DNA from: Rhizobium sp. EC-SD404
Lineage (GTDB): Bacteria; Pseudomonadota; Alphaproteobacteria; Rhizobiales; Rhizobiaceae
Direction of reading: 5' to 3'
Length of the DNA: 64,000 nt
NCBI RefSeq assembly: GCF_902498825.1
Contig: NZ_LR701459.1
Coordinates: 1,308,001 to 1,372,000, forward strand
Positions 35,455 to 44,520 of this stretch are shown piece after piece. Numbering within the stretch: position 1 is the first letter of the stretch; each line of letters starts with the position of its first letter. The notes under the pieces are model-generated. The model did not search any database and had not been told where the DNA came from. It was given only the letters and a program-made list of their open reading frames with translations. Both the position numbers and the translations under genes were made by a program.

Positions 35455-35895
35455 ATGAGTTGGGACGGCCGCAAGGAAGCGATGGGTCTACTTGCCCGCG
35501 CGGACATGACAGTACTGGATCGCCTGTGCCAGCAGGCTGGCCTGCCTCGGGAAACGCGCGTCGTTCGCCCGCCGGAAACCGGCCTTGTGACCCTGCGCGG
35601 CCGCATCGGCGGCGGCGGTTCACCGTTCAACGTCGGAGAGGTGACCGTAACCCGGGCGAGCGTCGAACTCGACGGATTCGTCGGCCATGCCTATGCCCTC
35701 GGCCGCGACCGAAAGAAGGCTCTGCAGTCGGCCATTTGCGACGCACTTTGCCAGGACGAGACGCGGCGCGAGACGATCGAGCGGCAGATCCTCGACCCAC
35801 TCCGCACCGCGGAGCGGGAGGCCGACACGAGGCGTGCAGAAGAGACCGCCGCGACGAAGGTCGACTTTTTCACCATGGTTCGCGGCGAGGACTGA
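35455..35895 (+). CDS. phnG: C-P lyase core subunit PhnG
   Basis: Subunit of the PhnGHIJ complex that couples phosphonates to ribose-triphosphate, 146 residues from the ATG at 35455 (MSWDGRKEAMGLLARAD). A second ATG at 35446 is possible. Family features include RPPETGLVTLRGRIGGGGSP with PFNVGEVTVTRASV, and a length near the E. coli 150. First gene of the phnGHIJKL run, directly downstream of the PhnF dyad, and followed by phnH after two bases. Confidence 0.93.
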   Translation: MSWDGRKEAMGLLARADMTVLDRLCQQAGLPRETRVVRPPETGLVTLRGRIGGGGSPFNVGEVTVTRASVELDGFVGHAYALGRDRKKALQSAICDALCQDETRRETIERQILDPLRTAEREADTRRAEETAATKVDFFTMVRGED

Positions 35896-35897
35896 GC

Positions 35898-36497
35898 ATG
35901 ACCGCTTTTGCAAGACAGCAACCGGCCGATCCGGTCTTCCGTGCGCAGGCCAACTTTCGGGCATTGATGGACGCACTGTCTCGTCCGGGCACAATTCAGC
36001 GCCTGTCTGTCGACGATGGGGCCATGGGGCTCGATGCGGATCTGGCCGCCGTCGCACTGACGCTCGTCGATCACGAGACTTCGGTGTGGCTGAGCCCGTC
36101 GCTCAGCGACGATCGCAAAGCTCGGGAGTGGCTCGCCTTCGCAACCGGCGCTCCGCAAGTCGATGCGCCGGAACTCGCCGCCTTCGCGCTCATTGCCGAG
36201 GCCGATCCGCTTCCGGACTTCAAATTCTTCGGGCAGGGCACGCAGGAATATCCCGACCGCTCGACAACCATCGTCAAAGCCTGTGGGGGCCTGACGCATG
36301 GACCGCGCCTGACCTGCTCCGGGCCGGGCATCAAGTCGACACTGACCATCACGCCTGCCGGTCTCGGCACGGACTTCGTCGAACGCTGGTCAGAGAACCG
36401 CGCGCAATATCCGCGCGGTGTCGATCTCATCTTGTGTGCCGGGGGCGCCGTGATGGGCATGCCGCGCACTCTCACCATCGAACGCCTGGAGGTCTGA
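35898..36497 (+). CDS. phnH: C-P lyase core subunit PhnH
   Basis: PhnH, 199 residues (E. coli 194), a structural subunit of the C-P lyase core. Sequence blocks FRALMDALSRPGTIQRL, FFGQGTQEYPDRSTTIV, LTCSGPGIKSTLTITPAG and FVERWSENRAQYPRGVDLIL are those of the family. Start at the ATG 35898, two bases after the phnG stop. Works only together with PhnG, PhnI and PhnJ, all encoded next to it. Confidence 0.93.
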   Translation: MTAFARQQPADPVFRAQANFRALMDALSRPGTIQRLSVDDGAMGLDADLAAVALTLVDHETSVWLSPSLSDDRKAREWLAFATGAPQVDAPELAAFALIAEADPLPDFKFFGQGTQEYPDRSTTIVKACGGLTHGPRLTCSGPGIKSTLTITPAGLGTDFVERWSENRAQYPRGVDLILCAGGAVMGMPRTLTIERLEV

Positions 36498-36498
36498 T

Positions 36499-37605
36499 AT
36501 GTATGTTGCCGTCAAGGGTGGCGAAAAGGCGATCGTCAATGCGCACCGGCTTCTGGCTGACCGTCGTCGCGGCAGCCGCGACCTGCCGGCGATCGGGCTC
36601 GACCAGATCGTCGAGCAGCTGGCGCTCGGGGTCGATCGGGTGATGTCCGAAGGATCGCTTTATGATCGCGAACTCGCAGCACTCGCCGTTCGGCAGGCGC
36701 GGGGCGATCTGATCGAGGCGATCTTTCTCCTGCGAGCCTATCGGACCACGCTCAGCCGCTTTGGCTATTCGCGCCCGGTCGAGACGGGAGAAATGCGGAT
36801 AGAGCGGCGCGTTTCGGCAACTTTCAAGGATCTGCCCGGCGGACAGCTGCTCGGGCCGACCTTCGACTACACGCATCGCCTGCTCGATCCGGCGCTGGCC
36901 GGCGACGATGCGGTTCCCGAAGGCACGCGGCTGAGCGTCGAAGATGAATCACCGCCGCCGCGCGTGTCCGCGCTTCTTGCCGAAGAAGGACTGGTGGAAG
37001 AAGACGGCAGCGTGGACAGCGACCATATCGCCGACATCACCCGCGAGCCGCAGGAATATCCGATGGGTCGCGACGGTCGGCTTCAATCTCTGGCACGCGG
37101 CGATGAAGGCTTCCTATTGGCGCTCGCCTATTCGACGCAGCGCGGCTTCGGTCGCTCTCATCCCTTTGCCGGTGAAATCCGCATCGGCGAGGTGGAGGTG
37201 GAGCTTGATATTCCCGAACTCGATTTCGCCGTGCCGCTCGGGCGTGTGCGCGTCACCGAATGCCAGATGATCAACCAGTTCAAGGGCTCGGCAAAGGCAC
37301 CGCCGCAATTCACCCGAGGGTACGGCCTCGTCTTCGGCCAATCGGAGCGCAAGGCGATGGCGATGGCGCTGTGCGACCGGGCGTTGAGGGCGCAAGAGCT
37401 GGGTGAAGAAAGTCGCGCGCCGGCGCAGGACGAAGAGTTCGTGCTTTCCCATTGCGACAACGTGCAGGCCACCGGATTTGTCGAGCACTTGAAGCTGCCG
37501 CACTACGTCGATTTCCAAGCTGAACTCGATCTCGTGCGCCGCATGCGCGCGGTACACGAAACACAAAACGAGACTGCCGAAGACCAGCGCGAGGCCGCGG
37601 AATGA
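36499..37605 (+). CDS. phnI: C-P lyase core subunit PhnI (nucleosidase)
   Basis: PhnI, 368 residues, usual length. It exchanges the adenine of ATP for the phosphonate, giving ribose-1-phosphonate triphosphate, with PhnG and PhnH. Visible signatures are MYVAVKGGEKAIVNAHRLL at the N-terminus, LPGGQLLGPTFDYTHRLLD and FAVPLGRVRVTECQMINQFK. It follows phnH by one base and overlaps phnJ by 4, so the core subunits are made in fixed ratio. Confidence 0.95.
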   Translation: MYVAVKGGEKAIVNAHRLLADRRRGSRDLPAIGLDQIVEQLALGVDRVMSEGSLYDRELAALAVRQARGDLIEAIFLLRAYRTTLSRFGYSRPVETGEMRIERRVSATFKDLPGGQLLGPTFDYTHRLLDPALAGDDAVPEGTRLSVEDESPPPRVSALLAEEGLVEEDGSVDSDHIADITREPQEYPMGRDGRLQSLARGDEGFLLALAYSTQRGFGRSHPFAGEIRIGEVEVELDIPELDFAVPLGRVRVTECQMINQFKGSAKAPPQFTRGYGLVFGQSERKAMAMALCDRALRAQELGEESRAPAQDEEFVLSHCDNVQATGFVEHLKLPHYVDFQAELDLVRRMRAVHETQNETAEDQREAAE

Positions 37606-38480
37606 CCGGGGAACCCTTCTACAATTTCGCCTATCTGGACGAGCAGACAAAGCGCATGATCCGGCGCGCGATCCTGAAGGCGATCGCGATACCCGGCTAT
37701 CAGGTGCCTTTCGCCAGTCGCGAAATGCCGATGCCCTACGGCTGGGGCACCGGAGGCGTCCAGGTGACTGCCGCCATCATCGGCCAGGACGACGTGCTCA
37801 AGGTGATCGATCAAGGCGCGGACGACACGACGAATGCCGTCTCAATCCGTGCATTCTTCCAGAAAGTCACCAATGTCAGCGTGACCACCGACACCGCCGC
37901 CGCGACGATCATCCAGACCCGTCACCGCATTCCCGAGCATCCGCTGAGCGACGGCCAGATCATCGTCTACCAGGTGCCGATCCCCGAGCCGCTACGCTTC
38001 CTCGAGCCGCGCGAAACCGAGACGCGGACGATGCATGCGCTTGAGGAATACGGACTAATGCACGTCAAGCTCTACGAGGACATCGCCCGTCACGGCGAGA
38101 TCGCGACGACCTATGCTTATCCGGTAAAGGTGGAGGGTCGCTATGTGATGGACCCTTCGCCGACACCGAAATTCGATAACCCGAAGATGCACATGTCGCC
38201 GGCGTTGCAGCTTTTCGGGGCAGGGCGCGAGCGTCGCATCTATGCGATCCCACCCTATAGCGACGTCGTGAGCCTCGATTTCGACGATCATCCCTTCACC
38301 GTCCAGAGCTTCGACAAGCCCTGTGCATTGTGTGGCGCGGACGATGTCTATCTCGACGAGGTGATCATGGACGATCGCGGCACGCGCATGTTCGTCTGCT
38401 CCGACACGGCGCACTGCGATGGGCGACGCTCGGAAGGTCATGTCGGGAAACAGGCAACTGTCGAGGAGGCACGGCGATGA
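37602..38480 (+). CDS. phnJ: C-P lyase radical-SAM enzyme PhnJ
   Basis: PhnJ, 292 residues, the radical-SAM enzyme that breaks the carbon-phosphorus bond. Cysteines are at 241, 244 and 266 (cluster) and 272 (thiyl radical), and Gly32 is present (IPGYQVPF), all at the same numbers as the E. coli enzyme, so the catalytic set is intact. The C-terminal 11 or so residues extend beyond E. coli PhnJ. Overlaps phnI upstream and phnK downstream by 4 bases each. Confidence 0.96.
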   Translation: MTGEPFYNFAYLDEQTKRMIRRAILKAIAIPGYQVPFASREMPMPYGWGTGGVQVTAAIIGQDDVLKVIDQGADDTTNAVSIRAFFQKVTNVSVTTDTAAATIIQTRHRIPEHPLSDGQIIVYQVPIPEPLRFLEPRETETRTMHALEEYGLMHVKLYEDIARHGEIATTYAYPVKVEGRYVMDPSPTPKFDNPKMHMSPALQLFGAGRERRIYAIPPYSDVVSLDFDDHPFTVQSFDKPCALCGADDVYLDEVIMDDRGTRMFVCSDTAHCDGRRSEGHVGKQATVEEARR

Positions 38481-39253
38481 GCGATCTGCCTCTGATGACG
38501 GCACGCGGCGTCACGAAGATCTATGGAGAGCGCATCGGCTGCGAAGCCGTCGACCTCGACATCCATCCGAGCGAAATCGTCGCGATCGTCGGCGAATCCG
38601 GATCGGGAAAGACCACCCTCCTAAATTGCCTTTCGGCGCGGCTCGCCCCTTCGTCCGGGAGCATCGAATACCGCATGCGCGATGGTCGGCTGCAGGATCT
38701 TTATGCGATGGGCGAGGCCGAACGCAGGTTCCTCATGCGCACCGACTGGGGCTTCGTGCACCAGAACCCGGCCGATGGCCTACGCATGGGTGTGTCGGCC
38801 GGCGCCAATGTCGGCGAGCGCTTGATGGCTGTCGGTGAGCGCCACTACGGGCGGATCCGCGATACCGCTCTCGACTGGCTGGAGCGTGTCGAAATCGCGA
38901 CAGACCGCATCGACGATCGACCGAATGCGTTCTCCGGCGGCATGCGCCAGCGGCTCCAGATCGCGCGCAACCTCGTCACCGGGCCACGCCTCGTCTTTAT
39001 GGACGAGCCGACCGGCGGTCTCGATGTTTCCGTCCAGGCCCGGCTTCTCGATCTGCTGCGCGGGCTCGTCGGCGAATTGGGCCTTGCGGCCATCGTCGTC
39101 ACTCATGACCTCGCCGTGGCGCGCCTGCTCTCGCAGCGGATCATGGTGATGAAGGACGGCCGCGTCATCGAGCACGGTTTGACCGATCGCGTGCTCGATG
39201 ATCCGCGCGAGCCCTATACGCAGCTTCTCGTCTCTTCCATCCTGCAGGTGTGA
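38477..39253 (+). CDS. phnK: C-P lyase ABC-type ATPase PhnK
   Basis: ABC-family ATPase that binds the C-P lyase core rather than a membrane permease, 258 residues. Walker A is GESGSGKTTLLNCLS (about 36-50), signature FSGGMRQRLQIARNL and Walker B VFMDEPTGGLDVSVQ. Central part with HQNPADGLRMGVSAGANVGE is specific to PhnK. Start at the ATG 38477 within the end of phnJ; phnL follows after nine bases. Confidence 0.94.
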   Translation: MSDLPLMTARGVTKIYGERIGCEAVDLDIHPSEIVAIVGESGSGKTTLLNCLSARLAPSSGSIEYRMRDGRLQDLYAMGEAERRFLMRTDWGFVHQNPADGLRMGVSAGANVGERLMAVGERHYGRIRDTALDWLERVEIATDRIDDRPNAFSGGMRQRLQIARNLVTGPRLVFMDEPTGGLDVSVQARLLDLLRGLVGELGLAAIVVTHDLAVARLLSQRIMVMKDGRVIEHGLTDRVLDDPREPYTQLLVSSILQV

Positions 39254-39262
39254 GTGCAGACC

Positions 39263-39970
39263 ATGTCAGATCCACTCGTCGTTTCGGGCGTCGCCAAGAG
39301 TTTCACCATGCATCTGAGGGGCGGGCTGCGTTTGCCCGTCGTCGACAATGTCGATTTCCGTGTGGCGCGCGGAGAATGCGTCGTGCTCGGCGGCCCTTCG
39401 GGCGCCGGCAAAAGCTCGATCCTCAAGATGCTCTACGGCAACTACGTCGTCGACGCCGGCCAGATCCTCGTTTCCCATTTGGGCGAGACGGTCGATCTTG
39501 CCCAGGCGTCACCGCGCCAAGTGCTGCAGTCACGCCGCGATGTCATCGGCTATGTCAGCCAGTTTCTGCGTACGGTGCCACGCGTTTCCGCTCTCGACGT
39601 CGTCGCCGAACCGCTGATCGCACGCGGCCATGATGGTGATGACGCGCGGCGGCAGGCAAGCGCGCTGCTCGAACGACTGAACCTTCCCCACGCGCTCTGG
39701 TCGTTGCCGCCGGCGACGTTTTCCGGTGGCGAGCAGCAACGCGTGAACATCGCACGTGGCTTCATCACCGAACATCCGGTGCTGCTTCTCGATGAGCCGA
39801 CCGCGTCGCTCGACGCGCAGAACCGGCGCGTGGTCATCGCCATGATCGACGAGAAGAAGCGCTCGGGAACGGCCTTGCTGGGCATCTTCCACGACGAAGA
39901 AGTGCGCGAGGCGGTGGCAGATCGGATCATCGACGTCACGGCCTTTCGGCCGACGCAACGGGCTGCCTGA
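39263..39970 (+). CDS. phnL: C-P lyase ABC-type ATPase PhnL
   Basis: Second ABC-type ATPase of the phosphonate complex, 235 residues from the ATG at 39263 (a GTG at 39254 is less likely). Walker [19 protein letters not shown], signature [15 protein letters not shown], Walker [35 protein letters not shown] is a PhnL hallmark. The hexapeptide transferase starts two bases after its stop. Confidence 0.94.
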   Translation: MSDPLVVSGVAKSFTMHLRGGLRLPVVDNVDFRVARGECVVLGGPSGAGKSSILKMLYGNYVVDAGQILVSHLGETVDLAQASPRQVLQSRRDVIGYVSQFLRTVPRVSALDVVAEPLIARGHDGDDARRQASALLERLNLPHALWSLPPATFSGGEQQRVNIARGFITEHPVLLLDEPTASLDAQNRRVVIAMIDEKKRSGTALLGIFHDEEVREAVADRIIDVTAFRPTQRAA

Positions 39971-39972
39971 CC

Positions 39973-40584
39973 ATGGGACGGCTTTCGCTTGAGCCTTCCG
40001 TCCACGAAACGGCCGAGCTCAAGGGAACCACGCTCGGGCGCTACACGGAAATCAGCGCCCGCAGCCGTGTCGCTGAAACGCAACTCGGCGATTATTCCTA
40101 TATCATGCAGGATTGCGACGTGTGGTGCACGACGATCGGCAAGTTCGTGTCGATTGCCGCGGCCGTACGCATCAATGCCACCAACCATCCGACCTGGCGG
40201 GCGAGCCAGCACCATTTCACTTACCGCGCCGGCGACTATTTCGACGGTGCCGAGAACGATACCGCGTTCTTTTCCTGGCGCCGGGAAAACGCCGTCATGA
40301 TCGGCCACGACGTCTGGATCGGCCATGGCGCGACACTTCTTCCAGGCGTCACGATCGGCAATGGCGCAGTGATCGGCGCGGGTGCCGTCGTGTCGAAAAA
40401 TGTCGAGCCTTACACGATCGTTGGTGGTGTTCCGGCCAAGCCGATCCGCAAGCGTTTCGGAGCCGATATCGCTGCCGAACTTGACGCGCTTGCCTGGTGG
40501 GATTGGGAGCATGACAAGCTTCAAGCGGCGCTTGACGACTTCCGCACGCTCGCCATCGGCGACTTCATCTCCAAGCACCGCTGA
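39973..40584 (+). CDS. Hexapeptide-repeat acyltransferase linked to phosphonate use
   Basis: Left-handed beta-helix acyltransferase, 203 residues. Repeats run through about 15-150, with the catalytic His likely in [14 protein letters not shown], and the closing coils [20 protein letters not shown] and [20 protein letters not shown]. It belongs to a group of such proteins encoded in many phn operons and usually described only as phosphonate-metabolism transferases. It may acylate an aminoalkylphosphonate, as PhnO does with a different fold; this is a guess from position. It is the last gene of the phnG-led run. Confidence 0.85.
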   Translation: MGRLSLEPSVHETAELKGTTLGRYTEISARSRVAETQLGDYSYIMQDCDVWCTTIGKFVSIAAAVRINATNHPTWRASQHHFTYRAGDYFDGAENDTAFFSWRRENAVMIGHDVWIGHGATLLPGVTIGNGAVIGAGAVVSKNVEPYTIVGGVPAKPIRKRFGADIAAELDALAWWDWEHDKLQAALDDFRTLAIGDFISKHR

Positions 40585-40619
40585 CGCGTCCGGCTCGAGC
40601 ACCGCGAGCCTTCATCAAT

Positions 40620-40652
40620 CTGTTGCAATACCGTCAACGCACTGTCGTGAAC
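40620..40652 (+). promoter_or_regulatory. Pho-box-like array, three 11-base units
   Basis: Three consecutive 11-base units begin CTGTTGC, CCGTCAA and CTGTCGT, resembling the PhoB half-site CTGTCAT with the correct 11-base spacing. The array stands about 75 bases before the likely phnD start in the only sizeable gap of the phn locus, so PhoB control of phnDCEE under phosphate limitation is likely. Confidence 0.55.
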
Positions 40653-40727
40653 GCCCGGTACGGATTGGATGTCAGGCCGGATGGGGTGTCCGGACCGCAA
40701 CAATTCCAATTGATCATGGAGATCATG

Positions 40728-41645
40728 ATGATCGCTCAAATTGCTCGCGGCGCCGTCAACGTAGCGCTCGCAACCAGCCTTCTCGCCGGCTCGGCACTTG
40801 CCCAGGACATCGACGTTTTCCGCGTTGGTCTTCTCGGTGGTGAAAACGAAGCAGACCGCCTGCGTGACAACGCCTGCATGGTTGAGCAACTCGGTGAGGT
40901 TCTCGGCGTGCCGGTCGAACTCTATCCGGCTTCGGATTACGCCGGCGTGATGCAGGGCCTCGTCGCAGGCCAACTCGATGCCGCCCAGCTCGGCGCCTCC
41001 GGTTATGCCGGCATTTACCTTCAGGATCCCGAAGCTGTCGAGCCTGCCTTCGTTGCGCTCGAAGCCGACGGATCAGATGGCTACTACGCCATGATGTACA
41101 CCAAAGCCGACAGCGGCATCGAGTCCCTGGAAGACATGGAAGGCAAGTCTCTCGCCTTCGCCGACCCGAACTCCACGTCCGGCTACCTCGTGCCGAAGGC
41201 CGAACTCGAAGCCCAGGAAATCGTCATCGAGGAGTATTTCTCGCAGACCGGTTTCGGTGGTGGCCACGAGCAGGCGGTCGTCGCCGTTCTGAACGACCAG
41301 TATGACGCAGGGGTCACCTGGACCTCGGGCGTTGGCGAAGAGTCGGAAGGCTTCTCGCGCGGCGCGCTGCGGTCGATGGTCGATAAGGACCTTCTCGACA
41401 TGTCGGACCTGCGCATCATCTGGCAGTCGACCCTCATCCCGAACGGCCCCTGGGTAAATCGCAAGAGCCTGCCGCAGGACGTCAAGGACAAGGTCAATGG
41501 CTGGCTGGAAACTCTGAACGAGACCGATCCGGACTGCTACTTCAACGTCTCGCAGGGAGAAGGCCAGGGCTTCAAGGCTGTCGACCATTCGTTCTTCGAA
41601 GGTGTCGTTGCGATGCGAGAGCGTGAACTCGAAGGTTCGCGTTGA
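40728..41645 (+). CDS. phnD: Phosphonate ABC transporter substrate-binding protein PhnD
   Basis: Periplasmic phosphonate receptor, 305 residues from the ATG at 40728, chosen because GGAG stands six bases before it; ATGs at 40725 and 40716 are alternatives. Signal peptide about 1-25, ending SALAQD. Family features: FRVGLLGGENEADRLRDN, LGASGYAGIYLQDP, ADPNSTSGYLVPKAEL and VTWTSGVGEESEGFSRG. Followed by a strong hairpin and then phnC. Confidence 0.93.
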   Translation: MIAQIARGAVNVALATSLLAGSALAQDIDVFRVGLLGGENEADRLRDNACMVEQLGEVLGVPVELYPASDYAGVMQGLVAGQLDAAQLGASGYAGIYLQDPEAVEPAFVALEADGSDGYYAMMYTKADSGIESLEDMEGKSLAFADPNSTSGYLVPKAELEAQEIVIEEYFSQTGFGGGHEQAVVAVLNDQYDAGVTWTSGVGEESEGFSRGALRSMVDKDLLDMSDLRIIWQSTLIPNGPWVNRKSLPQDVKDKVNGWLETLNETDPDCYFNVSQGEGQGFKAVDHSFFEGVVAMRERELEGSR

Positions 41646-41673
41646 TCTGATCGCCTAAGGCCGCTTCGGCCGG

Positions 41674-41707
41674 GACAGGTCCGCAGGTTCTGCGGGCCTG
41701 TCGTTTT
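41674..41707 (+). terminator. Hairpin with T-run between phnD and phnC
   Basis: GACAGGTCCGCAG pairs with CTGCGGGCCTGTC (one T-G wobble) around GTT and is followed by GTTTT. It has the form of an intrinsic terminator, yet phnC and phnE follow on the same strand, so partial read-through is expected, keeping PhnD in excess. A smaller GGCCGCTTCGGCC stem stands just before it. Confidence 0.72.
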
Positions 41708-41764
41708 GCGAAAACGGATCGCCTCGGCATCCGTCTCAGCATTGGCAAATCCAAAGGACATCCC

Positions 41765-42625
41765 ATGCTTGCGATCAAGAACCTGACCAAGAGCTTCAAG
41801 ACGCGCAATGCCGTCGACAATATCTCGCTCGATATCACCGACGGCCAGATGGTGGGGGTCATTGGGCGTTCCGGTGCCGGCAAGTCGACGCTTCTGCGCA
41901 TGATCAACCGGTTGGCCGAGCCGACCAGCGGCTCGATCATCTTCGACGGCCGCGACGTGACGGCGCTGAAAGGCCGCGAGCTGCTCGAATGGCGGGCAAG
42001 CTGCGCCATGGTGTTCCAGCAATTCAACCTTGTCGGTCGCCTGAATGTCCTCACCAACGTCCTGACCGGACGTCTTTATCATCATGGTTTGATCGCGAGC
42101 ATGTTCCAGGTCTTCACGCCTGCCGAACGTGCCTTCGCGATCCGCGCGCTCGATCGGCTAGGCATGGCCCACACGGCTCTGCAGCAGGCCGACACGCTGT
42201 CCGGTGGCCAGATGCAGCGCGTCGCCATCGCCCGTGCACTGGCCCAGGAACCGAAGATCGTGCTTGCGGACGAGCCGATCGCATCGCTCGATCCTATGAA
42301 CGCGAAAGTCGTCATGGACGCGCTGCGCACGATAAACCGCGAAGACGGCATCGCCGTCATCTGCAATCTCCATACACTCGACACGGCCCGCAATTATTGC
42401 GACCGCGTCGTTGGGCTTTCGGAAGGCCGCGTCGTGTTCGATGGGCCGCCATCGGCGCTGACGGAACAGGCAGCACGTGAAATCTATGGCGCGGAGGCCG
42501 ACGAAGCCTTCAGCGAAAGCATGACATCGACGACGCTGAAGCCTGCAGGCACCGAAGTGCCTGCGGAGCGCCTGACGGAGCTGGACTTGCAGCAGCGCGC
42601 CCGCGCAGAACTCCTGGCAGGCTGA
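41765..42625 (+). CDS. phnC: Phosphonate ABC transporter ATP-binding protein PhnC
   Basis: Importer ATPase, 286 residues. Walker [18 protein letters not shown] (about 34-50), signature [19 protein letters not shown], Walker [36 protein letters not shown] identifies the PhnC group. It starts after the phnD hairpin and is followed four bases later by the first phnE. Confidence 0.94.
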   Translation: MLAIKNLTKSFKTRNAVDNISLDITDGQMVGVIGRSGAGKSTLLRMINRLAEPTSGSIIFDGRDVTALKGRELLEWRASCAMVFQQFNLVGRLNVLTNVLTGRLYHHGLIASMFQVFTPAERAFAIRALDRLGMAHTALQQADTLSGGQMQRVAIARALAQEPKIVLADEPIASLDPMNAKVVMDALRTINREDGIAVICNLHTLDTARNYCDRVVGLSEGRVVFDGPPSALTEQAAREIYGAEADEAFSESMTSTTLKPAGTEVPAERLTELDLQQRARAELLAG

Positions 42626-42629
42626 GCGT

Positions 42630-43556
42630 ATGGCCTCCGTCGATATGAACGCAGGTCCGCAGCAGGACGATGCGGTTACGGTTTTCGAGCGCCATCGCAG
42701 CGAATTGCAGCGCCAGCGCCTCGGCATGAACATCCTGTTCGTCGGAGGATTCTTGCTGGCGCTCGGCCTATCAATCTGGGTGTCGCGCTTTTATCCCGAG
42801 CGATTGGCCGGTGGCCTGCCGCGTATTTTCGAATATTTCGGCACGATCATGCCGAATCTGCAGTTCGATGTCCTGTTCGAAGGCCGCGGGGCGGATGGCC
42901 GTGCGGTTCCAGGCTCGCTCACCTACTGGTATTCGGATTTCAACGATTACATCCGCCTGATCGTCGAGACGATCTTCATGGCGCTGACGGCAACGATCCT
43001 CGGCGCCGTCGCAGCCTTTCTACTTTGCTTTCCGGCTTCGCGAAACCTCGCACCGAACAGCTTCGTCTATATCCTCTCGCGACGCTTCATGGAAATTTGC
43101 CGCGGCGTCCCGGAAATTCTCTACGCCCTGGTCCTCGTTTTTGCGATCGGCATCGGTCCGCTCGCCGGGGTGCTTGCTATCGCGATCCATACGGCCGGGG
43201 CACTCGGCAAGCTTTTTTCCGAAGTCAATGAAAACGCTTCGATGCGCGCCGTGGAGGGTATCCGTGGCGTCGGTGGGAATTGGTTCGAGGAAATCCGTTA
43301 CGGCATCGTGCCACAGGTGATGCCGAATTTCGTTTCCTACACATTGCTGCGTTTCGAGATCAACGTGCGAGCGTCCTCCATCGTCGGCTTCGTCGGCGCC
43401 GGTGGCATCGGGGCAGAGCTCAACCGCGTCATAAGCCTCTATTCCGATGACCGCGTCGTGGCTGTCCTCCTGCTGGTCGTGATCACCGTCACGCTGATCG
43501 ACCTTCTCTCGGAACAGATGCGGACACACTTCATCGGCCGGGAGAATCTGCAATGA
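42630..43556 (+). CDS. phnE: Phosphonate ABC transporter permease PhnE, first copy
   Basis: Inner-membrane permease, 308 residues, with about six hydrophobic stretches beginning near residue 33. The coupling loop includes NASMRAVEGIRGVGGNWFEE (near 200-220), then GFVGAGGIGAELNRVISLYS. Rhizobial phosphonate importers usually have two PhnE proteins; this is the longer first one. Overlaps the second copy by 4 bases. Confidence 0.92.
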   Translation: MASVDMNAGPQQDDAVTVFERHRSELQRQRLGMNILFVGGFLLALGLSIWVSRFYPERLAGGLPRIFEYFGTIMPNLQFDVLFEGRGADGRAVPGSLTYWYSDFNDYIRLIVETIFMALTATILGAVAAFLLCFPASRNLAPNSFVYILSRRFMEICRGVPEILYALVLVFAIGIGPLAGVLAIAIHTAGALGKLFSEVNENASMRAVEGIRGVGGNWFEEIRYGIVPQVMPNFVSYTLLRFEINVRASSIVGFVGAGGIGAELNRVISLYSDDRVVAVLLLVVITVTLIDLLSEQMRTHFIGRENLQ

Positions 43557-44410
43557 CCGCGATGACGCTCCAGTCGATCTCGGAGACCGAAATCAACGCC
43601 GCTCGACAAAGCAATCCGAAGGCATTCGGATCGGTATCGTCGACGCTGACCCAATGGGCACTTTGGCTTGCGGTCATCTTCTACGTGATCGGCTCGCTCT
43701 ACTATTTCGAGGTCTACCGGCTTCTCGACGCTTCAGGCCGCGCGCTCAGTCTCATTGCCGCATTCTTCATCTGGGAAGACATGGGCGAGTGGCAGTACCG
43801 GCAGATCTATATCGGGATAGCGCAGACCCTCGGCATGGCGTTTCTCGGCACGCTGCTCGGCACGTTCATGGCGCTCTTCATCGGGTTCTTCGCGGCGCGC
43901 ACGACCATGCCGTTCGTCGTCGTGCGGCAGATCGTGCGACGCATTCTCGATGTCCTGCGCGGCGTCGACCAGCTGGTCTGGGGTCTCGTCTTCGTCCGGG
44001 CGGTCGGGCTCGGGCCGCTCGCCGGCGTTCTCGCCATCGCGATCTCCGATACGGGCACGCTATCCAAGCTTTACTCCGAGGCGCTGGAAAACGTGGACCG
44101 CAAACAAGTGGAAGGCATTCGATCGACGGGCGCCGGTCCGCTCAAGATCGCGCGTTATGGTTATCTGCCCCAGGTGCTGCCGATCTTCATTTCGCAGTCG
44201 CTGTATTTCTTCGAATCCTCCACGCGCAGTGCCACGATCCTCGGTCTGGTCGGCGCGGGCGGCATCGGCATGATCATCATCGAGCGCTTTCGCGCGAACC
44301 TCTTCGATCAGGTCGCATTTGTCGTACTCAACGTGCTCGTCTGCATCTTCGTCATCGACTGGCTGTCGAAGAAGATACGCACGCGGCTGATCGGCGAGAT
44401 ATCCCACTAG
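43553..44410 (+). CDS. phnE: Phosphonate ABC transporter permease PhnE, second copy
   Basis: Second permease, 285 residues, clearly homologous to the first, for example LVGAGGIGMIIIERFRANLF against the corresponding VGAGGIGAEL region, and NVDRKQVEGIRSTGAGPLK in the coupling loop. It probably forms a heterodimer with the first copy. Last phn gene in the window; no phnM or phnN follows, the next gene being convergent. Confidence 0.92.
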   Translation: MTAMTLQSISETEINAARQSNPKAFGSVSSTLTQWALWLAVIFYVIGSLYYFEVYRLLDASGRALSLIAAFFIWEDMGEWQYRQIYIGIAQTLGMAFLGTLLGTFMALFIGFFAARTTMPFVVVRQIVRRILDVLRGVDQLVWGLVFVRAVGLGPLAGVLAIAISDTGTLSKLYSEALENVDRKQVEGIRSTGAGPLKIARYGYLPQVLPIFISQSLYFFESSTRSATILGLVGAGGIGMIIIERFRANLFDQVAFVVLNVLVCIFVIDWLSKKIRTRLIGEISH

Positions 44411-44471
44411 GGACAAGCTTTCCGAACCAGATCGGCCTCGCCATGTCTGGCCTGAAGGAGTAGCGCGCATC

Positions 44472-44520
44472 GATGATCCTGTGGAATGTGCTCAGCTGTT
44501 GCGCATCAGGATCATCTTTT
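44472..44520 (+). terminator. Possible terminator of phnDCEE inside the convergent gene end
   Basis: GATGATCCTG at 44472-44481 pairs perfectly with CAGGATCATC at 44507-44516, followed by TTTT. The right arm codes for the last residues of the minus-strand aldehyde dehydrogenase. The loop of 25 bases is long, so the call is tentative. Confidence 0.35.
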
